Position numbers and translations under genes: made by a program. Source: Candidatus Helicobacter avicola (GTDB lineage: Bacteria > Campylobacterota > Campylobacteria > Campylobacterales > Helicobacteraceae). Taken from it: a stretch of DNA of 64,000 nt. Below, one piece after another: positions 28,118 through 37,766 of this stretch. The notes under the pieces are model-generated. The model did no database searches and had not been told where the DNA came from. It was given only the letters and a program-made list of their open reading frames with translations. The stretch is from the NCBI GenBank assembly GCA_019112865.1, contig DXIN01000038.1:1-64000 (forward strand). Direction: 5' to 3'. Within the stretch, counting starts at the first letter, position 1; every line of letters starts with the position of its first letter.

Positions 28118-29158
28118 TTATTTTGCGTATTTTTCCCACTCATACGCACTTTTAACGATATAGGCAAGATCATCAAAATGTGGCTTCCAATCTGTGAGTG
28201 TGCAAATCTTGGTATTATCTGCGATGAGGATAGTCGGATCTCCAGCCCTACGCGCAGAATCTAGCACTTTAAAATCCACCCCACTCACTTTTTTGACCAT
28301 TTCTATGACTTCAAGCACGCTGTATCCGTGTCCATAACCGACATTAAAAACCTCACTTTTGTTGTGTTGCTCAAGGTATGTGAGCGCGCTCAAATGTGCG
28401 CTTGCTAAGTCATCGACATGGATATAATCCCGCACGCAAGTGCCATCTTTGGTCTCATAATCCCTGCCAAATACGCTCATACCCTCACGCATACCACACG
28501 CACATTCGCACGCGACCTTGATAAGATGTGTGGCGTTTTTGGATCGCTGCCCTAAGCCTTGTGCAGATTCTAGAATCTCTAATGTGTTAGCACTGCTCGC
28601 CCCTGCGACATTAAAATAACGCAATATCGCGTAATTAAACTGCCCATAAGCGCGGTGCGTGTCCATCAGCACGCGCTCACTCATCATTTTGCTCGCGCCA
28701 TAGGGATTGATAGGATCTAGCGGTATGGATTCGCTCACAGGCACCAAGCTCACATCGGGTTCGCCATACACCGCTGCAGTGGAGCTAAAAATAAAGGTAT
28801 TGATACCATGCTTGATACACAGATCAATGAGTAGTGTGGTGTTGAGCGTGTTGTTTTTGTAATACGCAAGCGGAATGGCGACAGATTCACTCACGATAAG
28901 CGATGCGGCAAAATGCACCACCCCGCTAAATCGCTCGCGCTCCATAAGCTTAGAGAGATTCTGTGTATCGCCCACATCGCCCTGCACAAACCGCACACGA
29001 TCCCCAAAGATACTTGCGATATACTCGTAATTTTGCCTAAAACCTGTGCTAAGATTATCATAAATCACAATTTGGCAATCCTGTCTCTGCGTGAGGAACC
29101 AAAATGCTGTGTGTGAGCCGATGTAGCCGCTCGCTCCGGTAAAAAGAAATGTTTGCAA
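28118..29158 (-). CDS. galE: UDP-glucose 4-epimerase
   Basis: Interconverts UDP-glucose and UDP-galactose, supplying galactose for surface glycans. 346 residues, extended SDR. NAD site: TGASGYIGSH (GxxGxxG). Catalytic Ser/Tyr/Lys: SSTAAVYGEP and YGASKMMSE. C-terminal substrate segment: GARRAGDPTILIADN-like (ARRAGDPTILIAD). It is the first gene of the minus-strand pair with the methyltransferase, and its promoter must lie within the right inverted repeat block. Confidence 0.95.
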   Translation of the reverse strand: MQTFLFTGASGYIGSHTAFWFLTQRQDCQIVIYDNLSTGFRQNYEYIASIFGDRVRFVQGDVGDTQNLSKLMERERFSGVVHFAASLIVSESVAIPLAYYKNNTLNTTLLIDLCIKHGINTFIFSSTAAVYGEPDVSLVPVSESIPLDPINPYGASKMMSERVLMDTHRAYGQFNYAILRYFNVAGASSANTLEILESAQGLGQRSKNATHLIKVACECACGMREGMSVFGRDYETKDGTCVRDYIHVDDLASAHLSALTYLEQHNKSEVFNVGYGHGYSVLEVIEMVKKVSGVDFKVLDSARRAGDPTILIADNTKICTLTDWKPHFDDLAYIVKSAYEWEKYAK

Positions 29159-29176
29159 TGCTGCTCCTTTATGCGA

Positions 29177-29600
29177 TAGATTCTGTGTTAAGGCATTCGG
29201 CTTTGAGCGACTTTTTAGGGAATCTACGCTCGGTGCTCGGTCATTACCGACTAGGTAACTCCCTTCGCCCCTCGCTTGATAACCCTAAAAATTCATCTCA
29301 AATCCTAGAATGCCCGGCAAGCCTTGTGTAAGATTCAAAGGCAAATTCAGAATCTAAGAAGGCTTAGATTCTAAGATTCAGAATCTGTTAAAGCTTTAGA
29401 TTCTAGATTCAGGGGTTCAGAATCTAAGCACTTCAGAATCTGTCGCTATTATAGAATCTCATCAAGGCTTTGCCAGAAATTCTAGTATCTTGTGTAAGAT
29501 TTAAATGTTTTTCAAGGTGAGGCGAAGGGAGTTACCTAGTCGGTAATGACCGAGCCGAACCGCCGAAATCATTTAAAGATTGCACAAGAGACGAATTTCT
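29177..29600. repeat. Right block of long inverted repeat (two units)
   Basis: Units 29177–29330 and 29452–29600 are inverted copies of 26076–26226 and 25862–26010. Between them, 29340–29460 carries seven AGATTCT/AGAATCT motifs in about 120 bp. The 468-bp gap between galE and fliI consists almost wholly of this block; no gene seen. Confidence 0.85.
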
Positions 29601-29626
29601 AAAACGAGATTCTAGCGCATACCCAC

Positions 29627-30949
29627 TTAAGAACTCATAATCACCTGCAGCTGCTCAATGACTTTTGGGTATTCCCAAATATCTCGAAACTCTTGGCTCA
29701 AAAACTCCTCCATAAGTGTTTTTTTGCTCAACGCTTCGTCCAGCTCGGGATCATTACCCCGCTGATAAGCTCCTATGCGCAAAAGCACCTCGTTTTCTTT
29801 AAGAAGTGCATAAAGTCGCCGAAATTTCCTCACAGCTTGCAAATGTGTAGGCGTGATCACATCATTTATCACCCTCGAAGCGGAGTTTAGAATATTGATA
29901 GGTGGATAGATTCCAGAATCTGTGAGCTCACGCGAAAGCACAATGTGCCCATCAAGGATAGATCGACTTTGGTCAGCTATGGGGTCGTTGAGATCATCGC
30001 CTTCAGTAAGCACGGTAAAAAACGCCGTGATAGATCCCACACCCTCTTCCTTGCCCGCGCGCTCCATAAGTTGGGGCAGAAGCGTGAGAGCTGAAGGCGG
30101 ATAACCCTTGCTTGTAGGAGGTTCGCCTAGTGCCAAGCCAATCTCACGCTGCGCCATAGCAAAACGCGTGATAGAATCCATAATAAACAGCACATCTTGC
30201 CCTTGTTGCTTGAAATACTCGGCTATTGCCATAGCACTAAATGCGCCATATTTACGCATCAGCGGTGAATCATCGCTCGTAGCCACCACAATGATGGTAT
30301 TTTGCATATTGTCGTTGAGATTTTTTTTGATAAACTCCGGGACTTCCCTGCCGCGCTCACCAATGAGGGCTATGACCTTGATAGGGGCTTTGCACCCGCT
30401 CACTATCATACCCATCAGCGTGGATTTCCCCACCCCAGAGCCGGCGAAGATCCCCATCTTTTGCCCCTTGCCACAAGTGAGCAAACCATCGATACTTTTC
30501 ACCCCTACGCTAAAAACCTCATCAATCACGCCGCGCTTGAGTGCGCCGATAGGTTCGCGCATAAGCGGTGTGCTAGATTCTGTTTTCAGTGCGCCTTTGT
30601 CATCGATGGGGATCCCAAGTGGGTTTATCACTCGCCCCAAAAGCCCCTCACCCACGGGGATTTGCAAACCTTGATTAATGATACGCACATAATCGCCGCT
30701 CTTGCGCCCCTCGACAAATGAAAAGGGATTAATATAAAATTGATCCTTTTCCACCGCGCTCACCATACCCAAATCCTTTGTCGTGCGCTCTGAGAGAGAA
30801 TCTAGAGGATCATAAAATTCTATGATGTCGCCCACGCTTGGGCGTATGCCGTTTGCCACGATCACATTTGGCATAATCTTGATAATATTGCCATAGCTTG
30901 GGGAAAGATTGGTGGTTTTAAGCTTTTGGCGAATTTCTTGCAATGACAT
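29627..30949 (-). CDS. fliI: Flagellar export ATPase FliI
   Basis: Cytoplasmic ATPase of the flagellar type III export apparatus, related to F1-beta. 440 residues. Walker A: GIFAGSGVGKSTLMG. Walker B region: DVLFIMDSITRFAMAQRE. Catalytic loop: GERGREVPEF. Family signature: TLLPQLMERAGKEEG. It is transcribed away from tig, with about 80 bp between the divergent starts. Confidence 0.95.
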   Translation of the reverse strand: MSLQEIRQKLKTTNLSPSYGNIIKIMPNVIVANGIRPSVGDIIEFYDPLDSLSERTTKDLGMVSAVEKDQFYINPFSFVEGRKSGDYVRIINQGLQIPVGEGLLGRVINPLGIPIDDKGALKTESSTPLMREPIGALKRGVIDEVFSVGVKSIDGLLTCGKGQKMGIFAGSGVGKSTLMGMIVSGCKAPIKVIALIGERGREVPEFIKKNLNDNMQNTIIVVATSDDSPLMRKYGAFSAMAIAEYFKQQGQDVLFIMDSITRFAMAQREIGLALGEPPTSKGYPPSALTLLPQLMERAGKEEGVGSITAFFTVLTEGDDLNDPIADQSRSILDGHIVLSRELTDSGIYPPINILNSASRVINDVITPTHLQAVRKFRRLYALLKENEVLLRIGAYQRGNDPELDEALSKKTLMEEFLSQEFRDIWEYPKVIEQLQVIMSS

Positions 30950-31028
30950 AAATATCCTGAAATTTTTAAGGTTTTTTTAGTTAAAATTGCCAAATTATAC
31001 TCAACCAAACATTAAATTAAGGAATCGT

Positions 31029-32432
31029 ATGAATCTACAGACAAAAAAACTCAATAGTGCTAATGCTGTGGTAAGCGGTGTAATCCCACAAAGTGTGTTA
31101 GATCAAAAGGTGCAGGGCGTAATCAAAAAGATTGCCAAAAGTGTGAAAATTGATGGTTTTAGGAAGGGTAAAGTCCCTAGTAACCTTATCCAATCACGAT
31201 ATAAAGATCAAATCGACCAAGATTCTAAGCAAGAAGCAGTGCAGGATTTGCTCCAAGCAGGGCTAAAAGAGCTTGCCATTGAGCCTCAAGCAATGCTTGG
31301 TAATCCTATCATCTCGAAGTTTGAGAGTAAAGATGGCAATATTGATGTGGAGATAAAAATCAGCACAACCCCAGAATTTAGCCTTGATAAGGTTGAGAGC
31401 TGTGTGCCAGAGATTACGCTCAAAGCCGTGAGTGCTAAAGAGATTGATGAACGTCTTACAGAAATTGCCAAAGCCCGCGCACCGCTTTCGGAAATGACAC
31501 AAGATAGGGCATTGCAAAAAGATGATGTGGCGGTGATTGATTTTGAAGGCTTTGTTGATGGTAAGGCGTTTGATGGTGGAAAAGCGGAGAATTTTAACCT
31601 TACCATAGGCTCTAATCAATTTATTCCCGGCTTTGAGGACGCGCTCATCGGTATGAAAAAGGGTGAGAAACGGGATATTGAGGTAACATTCCCACAAGAA
31701 TACCAAGCTGCACATTTGGCAGGCAAGCCAGCAACCTTCAAAGTCGCGTTGCATAAGATTATGCAAAAGGATATACCAGCAATTGATGAGGCATTTGCTA
31801 AGAGCGTGATGGGTGAGAATGCCACACTTGAGACACTCAAAGATACTTTGAGAGAGCAGATTGAGATGGAGCAAAAAACAAGCTTGTATAATAAAGAGCT
31901 CAAAGATAAAGTGCTTGGGGCATTGATAAAAGAAATTACCTTTGATTTACCAGAGCCTATTGTCGAGCAGGAGATGGACATTTTGTTTAGAAATGCGCTC
32001 AATGCTATGCCAAAAGAGGAGTTTGATGAGCTCAAAAACAATGAAAGCAAGGCAAAGCAAAAACGCGATAGCCTTAAGCAAGAGGCACAAAAAAGTGTGC
32101 AAGTAACATTTATTATGGACGCTCTAGCACGCAAACACAATATTGCGATTGAGGACAATGAAGCGTTGCAGACAATCTACTACGAAGCAATGATGATGGG
32201 ACAGGACCCAAAAGCAGCTATTGAGTATTACCAAAAAAGCAATCTCCTCCCAGCCATAAAAATGGCGATGATAGAGGATAGGGTGCTCACTTTTTTGCTA
32301 GATTCTAAACTAGAATCTAGCAAAAATACTCACAAAAGAAGCGACAAGACAGAGGGTGAGGCTGGAAGCGCAAAAGAATCCAAAGATCCTAAGCCCAAAG
32401 CTACCAAACAAACCCCAAAAGATTCAAAGTGA
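31029..32432 (+). CDS. tig: Trigger factor
   Basis: Ribosome-associated chaperone and peptidyl-prolyl isomerase. Start MNLQTKKLN at 31029 has an AAGGA site; an in-frame ATG 42 bp upstream lacks one. 467 residues. Ribosome-binding signature: GFRKGKVP. PPIase (FKBP) domain about 150–235: DDVAVIDFEGFVDGKAFDGG. A helical C-terminal chaperone domain ends in a Lys/Ser-rich tail. First gene of tig–clpP–(GGDEF-like)–def–comM. Confidence 0.95.
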   Translation: MNLQTKKLNSANAVVSGVIPQSVLDQKVQGVIKKIAKSVKIDGFRKGKVPSNLIQSRYKDQIDQDSKQEAVQDLLQAGLKELAIEPQAMLGNPIISKFESKDGNIDVEIKISTTPEFSLDKVESCVPEITLKAVSAKEIDERLTEIAKARAPLSEMTQDRALQKDDVAVIDFEGFVDGKAFDGGKAENFNLTIGSNQFIPGFEDALIGMKKGEKRDIEVTFPQEYQAAHLAGKPATFKVALHKIMQKDIPAIDEAFAKSVMGENATLETLKDTLREQIEMEQKTSLYNKELKDKVLGALIKEITFDLPEPIVEQEMDILFRNALNAMPKEEFDELKNNESKAKQKRDSLKQEAQKSVQVTFIMDALARKHNIAIEDNEALQTIYYEAMMMGQDPKAAIEYYQKSNLLPAIKMAMIEDRVLTFLLDSKLESSKNTHKRSDKTEGEAGSAKESKDPKPKATKQTPKDSK

Positions 32433-32443
32433 GAGGATAGACT

Positions 32444-33040
32444 ATGAGTGGATACATTCCTTATGTTATAGAACGCACGGGACGCGGTGAGCGAAGTTAT
32501 GATATTTATTCGCGTCTCTTAAAAGATCGTATTATTTTGCTAAGCGGTGAGATCAATGACCATGTGGCTTCCTCTATCGTAGCGCAACTTTTGTTTTTAG
32601 AAGCCGAGGATCCAGAAAAGGATATAAACTTTTATATCAATTCTCCGGGTGGCGTGATCACAAGTGCGTTTAGTATCTATGATACGATGCACTATATTCG
32701 CCCAGATGTCTGCACGATTTGTATCGGACAGGCAGCAAGTGCTGGGGCATTTTTGCTTAGTAGCGGAACCAAAGGCAAGAGATATTCGCTACCAAATTCG
32801 CGGATTATGATTCACCAGCCACTAGGTGGAGCGCAGGGACAGGCGACAGATATTGAGATTCAGGCGCAAGAGATTTTGCGTCTGAAACAAACACTTAATG
32901 AAATTATGGCACAGAATACTGGGCAGAGCCTCAAGAAAATTTCGCAAGATACTGAACGCGACTTTTTTATGAGTAGCGAGCAGGCTAAAAAATATGGAAT
33001 CATTGATGAGATTCTAAGCAGAAGTTTAAAACTAGGGTAA
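32444..33040 (+). CDS. clpP: ATP-dependent Clp protease proteolytic subunit
   Basis: Serine protease that degrades unfolded or tagged proteins with ClpA/ClpX. 198 residues. Catalytic Ser in [14 protein letters not shown], His in [13 protein letters not shown], Asp further downstream in the [13 protein letters not shown] region. Follows tig by 11 bp with a good ribosome site (GAGAGGAT region). Confidence 0.97.
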   Translation: MSGYIPYVIERTGRGERSYDIYSRLLKDRIILLSGEINDHVASSIVAQLLFLEAEDPEKDINFYINSPGGVITSAFSIYDTMHYIRPDVCTICIGQAASAGAFLLSSGTKGKRYSLPNSRIMIHQPLGGAQGQATDIEIQAQEILRLKQTLNEIMAQNTGQSLKKISQDTERDFFMSSEQAKKYGIIDEILSRSLKLG

Positions 33041-33043
33041 GAT

Positions 33044-34162
33044 ATGCCAGATAATAATAACGACTTTTTTGGAAGTTTGGGCTTAGAGTTAGAGGGTGAT
33101 TCTCCAGGTGCTTCCCAAGAGGGTATGGATACTACCGATAGTATCGCAAAAGAGAAGCTTAGTGAGATTTCTAGAAAAACAATCCAAATGCTTGATGATG
33201 AAAATATATTCCCATTTCCAGAAAATTTTGAGAGCATTTTTGAGCGCAACCTCAATAACGAACAAAATGAAGATGTAAAGAACAAAATTCGTAATGTCTT
33301 AGAATCTCGAAATTATGATAACAATGTTATTGCCCTTGAAACAACGATAAATGGAAGTTTTGCTAGTCTTAAAAATATTTTTGAGCAGGTTGGAGCTGTC
33401 TGTAAGCGTTTAGAGGGCTTTGAATCTAAGATTATGTCCCAAATCGGAGAGATTAATAAGATTCAAAATCCCCTAGCAATCAAAAATGCAGTGAAAATCT
33501 TGCTCAATGATACTAATACTACTTACAAGGAGATTTTTGAGCAAACTAAAGGTGTGATAGAAAATTATGCTAAGATGTATGAGAGTTTTTTGAGTATTAG
33601 AAAAAATTCGATGTTTGATACCACTCTTGGGATTCACAATAAGCAGTTTTTTTTCCAAAAACTTGAGCGTGAATGTCTCATTGGCAAGGACTTTGCTGGA
33701 GAAAATGCACTTTTTGTTGCAGCACTTAGCCCTTCTTTATTGGCTAGTCTTGGCAGCAAACGCTCACTTCTAAGCGCGACTAAAATGATTTCTAAGATTT
33801 TGCTTGATAAGATTGGGAAAGAAGATAGTATTTGCTACCTAGGTGATGCGGAGTTTGCGATTTTTATGAAAAATATTTCGCAATCCCAAATTCGCGATAC
33901 AATCACACAATTTATCGATTCGCTCAAAAAGAGCACGGTGTTTTTGGACGATGAGCAGATTGCCCTTGATGTCATTATAGGAGCGAGCAAATTTGACCCA
34001 AACCTCACGCCACAAGAAAATATACAAAATGCCCAATCTGCTCTGGAGAGTGCTAGGGCAGGAGAGAAAAAGTTTGAAATTTTTAAAGCAAGCTCTAGTG
34101 AAGGTGTGGTCGAAGAAGACGAGGACTTTGATAGTGATTTTGGAAATTTTGAAATACCCTGA
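33044..34162 (+). CDS. Degenerate GGDEF-domain protein
   Basis: 372 residues. An acidic N-terminal part, a helical middle (about 60–190), then a GGDEF fold (about 190–350). The fold-entry motif reads [14 protein letters not shown] where an active cyclase would have DxLTGxxNRxxF. The signature is GDAEF instead of GGDEF, so diguanylate cyclase activity is unlikely; it may bind nucleotide or only serve as an interaction module. The C-terminus is rich in Glu/Asp. It is inserted between clpP and def, which are adjacent in H. pylori as I recall, and its 3' end overlaps def. Confidence 0.75.
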   Translation: MPDNNNDFFGSLGLELEGDSPGASQEGMDTTDSIAKEKLSEISRKTIQMLDDENIFPFPENFESIFERNLNNEQNEDVKNKIRNVLESRNYDNNVIALETTINGSFASLKNIFEQVGAVCKRLEGFESKIMSQIGEINKIQNPLAIKNAVKILLNDTNTTYKEIFEQTKGVIENYAKMYESFLSIRKNSMFDTTLGIHNKQFFFQKLERECLIGKDFAGENALFVAALSPSLLASLGSKRSLLSATKMISKILLDKIGKEDSICYLGDAEFAIFMKNISQSQIRDTITQFIDSLKKSTVFLDDEQIALDVIIGASKFDPNLTPQENIQNAQSALESARAGEKKFEIFKASSSEGVVEEDEDFDSDFGNFEIP

Positions 34163-34640
34163 TAAGCGTCTGCGTAAAAAATCAAAGCCCGTAGAGGTTT
34201 TTGATGAGAAACTCCACACATTGCTTGATGATATGTATGAAACGATGATAGAACGCAATGGTGTGGGCTTGGCGGCGATACAGGTGGGCATAGATCAGCA
34301 GATTCTCGTTATCAATCTCCCGCGCGAAGAGGACAACGAGCAGCACAAAGAAGATATGCTTGAGATTATCAACCCCGTGTTTTTGAAGCAAGAGGGCGAG
34401 ATCGTGTGGAATGAGGGCTGTCTCTCCGTACCGGAGTATTACGAGGAGACCAAACGTTTCTCACACATCACATTGGCTTACAAAGATCGCTTTGGTAATG
34501 ACAAGATTCTCCAAGCCAATGACTTTTTGAGTGTGGCAATCCAGCATGAGATTGATCATCTTAATGGCGTGCTTTTTGTCGATAAGCTTCCGATATTGAA
34601 GCGTAAAAAATTCGAAAAAGAGCGCAAACGCACTAAATAA
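34134..34640 (+). CDS. def: Peptide deformylase
   Basis: Removes the formyl group from nascent N-terminal Met. Motifs complete: [17 protein letters not shown] and QHEIDHLNG (metal ligands Cys, His, His). The frame is open far upstream, but family N-termini begin close to [13 protein letters not shown], so I place the start at GTG 34134 (168 residues), overlapping the previous gene by 29 bp. A TTG six bases later is an alternative. Confidence 0.92.
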   Translation: MILEILKYPDKRLRKKSKPVEVFDEKLHTLLDDMYETMIERNGVGLAAIQVGIDQQILVINLPREEDNEQHKEDMLEIINPVFLKQEGEIVWNEGCLSVPEYYEETKRFSHITLAYKDRFGNDKILQANDFLSVAIQHEIDHLNGVLFVDKLPILKRKKFEKERKRTK

Positions 34641-34654
34641 AGTGATAGATTCTA

Positions 34655-36187
34655 ATGACAAACAAAATCTTTTGTGCAAGTTTGGTAGGCACGCAGACAA
34701 AAATTATCGAGATAGAATCTGCTTTCACAAGGGGTTTGCCGAGTTTTAGCATCACCGGGCTTGCGACAAGCTCTATCCAAGAATCTAAGCAGCGCGTGCA
34801 ATCTGCTCTCGCCACGACTGACTTTACTCTCCCACCGCTCAAAATCACAATCAATCTCTCACCTTCAGACATTGCTAAAAGCGGGAGCTATTTTGATTTA
34901 CCTATTGCGCTTGTGCTATGTAGCAGTGGGTTGCACCTCAAGGAGACATGGTTTGCCTTTGGGGAATTAGGGCTTGATGGCAGTATCAAATACACACAGA
35001 GCATTTATCCATTGCTTTTTGATCTTGCTTTGCTTTGTCCAAATGCCCATATTATCGTCCCTAAGTGCGCACAAGAGATTTTGGGAGTTATTCCAAACCT
35101 TCATTTGCATTTTGCCCATAATCTTACCCAAGCTCTTGAGATTCTTAATCTCCCACAAAGTAGCGAAAACACACAAAATGAACAAGGTGATATAAATGCA
35201 CAGAATCTAGGATTTGCACATCTTGAGGTGGATAGTGAGCGTTATTATTATACACAGGATTTTGGGCTTGATTTTGCACAGGTGCGAGGGCAAGAAATCG
35301 CCAAACGCGCCGCGCTCATATCTGCAGTGGGGTTGCATAATATTGTCTTTGAGGGTAGTCCGGGCTGTGGCAAAAGTATGATTGCCCAAAGAATGCGCTA
35401 TATCCTCCCGCCTATGAGCCTTGCAGAGATGATGCACACGCTCAAACTCCAATCTCTAAGTTCGCAAGAGGGCGAGTATTCGCCCCTGCGTCCGTTTAGA
35501 AACCCCCACCAAAGCGCATCAAAAGCAAGTATCCTAGGCTCTGCTACGCAGTTTGAACCAAAGCCCGGTGAGATTGCCCTCGCGCATAATGGGATTTTGT
35601 TTTTTGATGAATTGCCACATTTTAAACGCGATATTTTAGAATCTTTGCGTGAGCCACTAGAAAACAACAAACTCGCTATTTCTAGGGTGCATTCTAAGCT
35701 CGAGTATGAGACTTCATTTCTTTTTATCGGGGCGCAAAATCCCTGTCCTTGTGGCAATCTCCTTAGCCCCACAAAGGAATGCCGCTGCCAAGATAAAGAG
35801 ATTAGCGCGTATAAAAATCGCCTTAGCGAACCATTTTTGGATAGAATTGATTTATTTGTGCAAATGGAGGAGGATACCAAGGATAGCGCGCAATCTAGTT
35901 TGGATTCTCAACAAATGCAAGCGATGGTGTTTGAGGCGTTTGTGTTTGCCAAAAAGCGGGGACAAAAGTGCTTTAATGGTAAGTTGAGTGAGAGGGAGAT
36001 TGAGGAATTTTGTGTGCTAGATTCTCAAGGTGAGGCACTCTTGCAACAAGCAAGCGTGCGATTTGGGCTAAGTAGGCGCGCACAAAATAAGTTAAAAAAA
36101 GTCGCGCGTTCTATTGCGGATTTAAACCAAAGCGCGGTGATACTTAAGCCTCATATCCTTGAAGCTCTCTCATATAGGCGTGTGTAA
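34655..36187 (+). CDS. comM: ComM/YifB-family Mg-chelatase-like AAA+ protein
   Basis: 510 residues. An N-terminal lon-like ChlI domain (LVGTQTKIIEIESAFTRGLP, 20 residues, near the start), AAA+ core with Walker A GSPGCGKSMIAQRM and Walker B GILFFDELPHF, a four-Cys zinc-like CPCGN…CRC segment (about 360–380), and a C-terminal Mg-chelatase region. ComM is a helicase that helps branch migration during natural transformation. In H. pylori it follows def, as here. Confidence 0.92.
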   Translation: MTNKIFCASLVGTQTKIIEIESAFTRGLPSFSITGLATSSIQESKQRVQSALATTDFTLPPLKITINLSPSDIAKSGSYFDLPIALVLCSSGLHLKETWFAFGELGLDGSIKYTQSIYPLLFDLALLCPNAHIIVPKCAQEILGVIPNLHLHFAHNLTQALEILNLPQSSENTQNEQGDINAQNLGFAHLEVDSERYYYTQDFGLDFAQVRGQEIAKRAALISAVGLHNIVFEGSPGCGKSMIAQRMRYILPPMSLAEMMHTLKLQSLSSQEGEYSPLRPFRNPHQSASKASILGSATQFEPKPGEIALAHNGILFFDELPHFKRDILESLREPLENNKLAISRVHSKLEYETSFLFIGAQNPCPCGNLLSPTKECRCQDKEISAYKNRLSEPFLDRIDLFVQMEEDTKDSAQSSLDSQQMQAMVFEAFVFAKKRGQKCFNGKLSEREIEEFCVLDSQGEALLQQASVRFGLSRRAQNKLKKVARSIADLNQSAVILKPHILEALSYRRV

Positions 36188-36273
36188 ACATTTGCTATCA
36201 GCGACTTTACATTCATCTTAAATCCATAGAAATATTGCATCTCAATGGGGTGGCAACACTAAAAGAGCAGAAT

Positions 36274-36776
36274 CTAAGACTTTACTTTTTGTGCATTATG
36301 CACAAAATTATCAAGCGAAAACTTCACTCCTTGAGCGCTTGCCTCCTGGATAATCTCCACACATCTTTCAATAGCTATCTTTTTGTCATAAGAGTGCATA
36401 CTAAAAAGCGTATTAACTATCGCAAGAGCATAAGCACTTTTTTGAGTTCTGGGACAGCACGATAGGGTTTGGTGCAAGATTCTATTGTCATAATGATCTG
36501 TTCATCAAATTCCCAATGTCTAAAGAGATAGCTCAAAAATAAAAACGAATCGACTTTAAAATATTCCATTTCAATCAGTGCAATGTTTTTAAAGTCATTT
36601 GCTTTGATTTTATTCAAAAACTCTTGCGCTTTCCCAAGGGTTTTGAGCGAAGCAGAAAACACAATAATCCCCAGTCGTAACAACATTGCACAGGGCATAA
36701 GAATCTGCGAAAGTGCTTTATCCTCGTTGTTGAGCCAGTTTGTAATAAAATGAGACTCCAAGGTGCATTTGCGCAT
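36274..36776 (-). pseudogene. HDOD-domain protein remnant, truncated and frameshifted
   Basis: Two minus-strand frames (36776–36417 and 36477–36274) join in an A6 run near 36435–36440; one extra A would give a continuous protein. The joined sequence (KAQEFLNKIK…FLSYLFRHWEFDEQIIMTIE…YALAIVNTLFSMHS) matches the second half of an HDOD output domain. The N-terminal half of the domain is missing and the frame starts mid-domain, so this is decayed rather than phase-variable. Confidence 0.55.
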
Positions 36777-36777
36777 A

Positions 36778-36930
36778 AAGATTTCACTATCAAGCCCAGA
36801 AACGCTACTGGGTCAGATAAACGACAAGCTTGCGTTAATGTGTGATGCGTTTCAAGAGGGCGTGTATTCTCTCTATGAAAAGGAAGCGTGTAACTTTAGC
36901 GATAGATTCTACACTGCGCACCATAAATAA
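36778..36930 (+). other. Possible 3' remnant of another gene
   Basis: An open plus-strand stretch with no start, ending in TAA at 36930, encodes about 50 residues with coding character (LALMCDAFQEGVYSLYEKE…FSDRFYTAHHK). It abuts the truncated HDOD frame head to head, as at a deletion or rearrangement junction. No family recognised. Confidence 0.25.
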
Positions 36931-36950
36931 TCTCCACACAATATCATAGC

Positions 36951-37535
36951 CTATAACCCAAGTGTTGGCGTGAGAGCAAAACTTCGGCGATGAAAGGGCG
37001 TGTAGCCGTGTTGCGAGATTGCTTGTATATGGGCTTTGGTCCCATAGCCTTTGTTTGTGTCAAAGCCATAGTGTGGATAGAGTGCGTGGAGTTCGTGCAT
37101 TTGCGTGTCTTTGGCTACTTTAGCAAAGATAGAGGCTGCGCCGATAAGCAAATGCTTAGAATCTCCTTTTATAATTGTGTGCAGGGTTTTTGGGGCTTTG
37201 AGAGTTAGCCCAAAGGTCGTGTTGCCATCAAAGAGAAATGTGTGCGTAGTGGCTGAAAAATATTGGGTAATTTCTGCCAACGCGCTTTTAAGACAAGCAC
37301 TTAAACCTTGTGAATCTATTTGTTGGGCAGTTTTTTCAACGATATGGTAGGTGATAGTCCCATTTTGTGCGAGAGTTTGTAGTTGTGTGGCGAGGCTAAA
37401 ACGCTTAGATTCAGAGAGTTTTTTGCTATCTTTTATTCCTAGATTCTGGAGGCTCTCCTCCTCGCCCAATACTCCACACATAAACATACTGCCACACACG
37501 CACCCGCGCCCAGCCTCATCAATCCCACACAGCAT
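36951..37535 (-). CDS. rnhB: Ribonuclease HII
   Basis: Cleaves RNA in RNA–DNA hybrids and at single ribonucleotides in DNA. 194 residues. It begins MLCGIDEAGRGCVCG with the catalytic Asp-Glu pair, and later has FLFDGN and KGDSKHLLIGAASIFAKVAKD segments carrying the other acidic residues. C-terminal HRRSF is typical. Flanked by a gene remnant and the por promoter region. Confidence 0.95.
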   Translation of the reverse strand: MLCGIDEAGRGCVCGSMFMCGVLGEEESLQNLGIKDSKKLSESKRFSLATQLQTLAQNGTITYHIVEKTAQQIDSQGLSACLKSALAEITQYFSATTHTFLFDGNTTFGLTLKAPKTLHTIIKGDSKHLLIGAASIFAKVAKDTQMHELHALYPHYGFDTNKGYGTKAHIQAISQHGYTPFHRRSFALTPTLGL

Positions 37536-37704
37536 AGAATCTCCTTAGGAGTTTGTAAAGCAAACTTACAATAATGGTATCGAAAAATCCCCAAATATTT
37601 AGCTTAAGAAAATAGAGTTGGTAAAAACGATACAAATACACACATTTTGGTAAAAAAAGATTAAGTTTTAATAAAACTTTACTTTTATTTTAGGCTTTTG
37701 TATT

Positions 37705-37710
37705 TATAAT
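37705..37710 (+). promoter_or_regulatory. Candidate -10 box of the por operon
   Basis: TATAAT preceded by TTGTATT and by periodic T/A runs (37640–37700), the usual epsilonproteobacterial sigma-70 layout without a clear -35. It would start a leader of about 50 nt before porG at 37767. Confidence 0.5.
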
Positions 37711-37766
37711 TGCGCAATTTGAAAGAAGTTATTCTCTCAAAGCACTTAAACTATTAAGGAGGAAAA

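Noticed and set aside
29330-29460. CRISPR array
   Set aside because: The repeated AGATTCT units are 7 bp with irregular spacing; there are no longer repeats with constant spacers and no cas genes.
25862-29600. Insertion sequence or composite transposon
   Set aside because: The inverted blocks look mobile, but there is no transposase or recombinase frame in or next to them.
31263-32158. Long minus-strand frames over the trigger factor gene
   Set aside because: Antisense to a well-supported tig; no family features.
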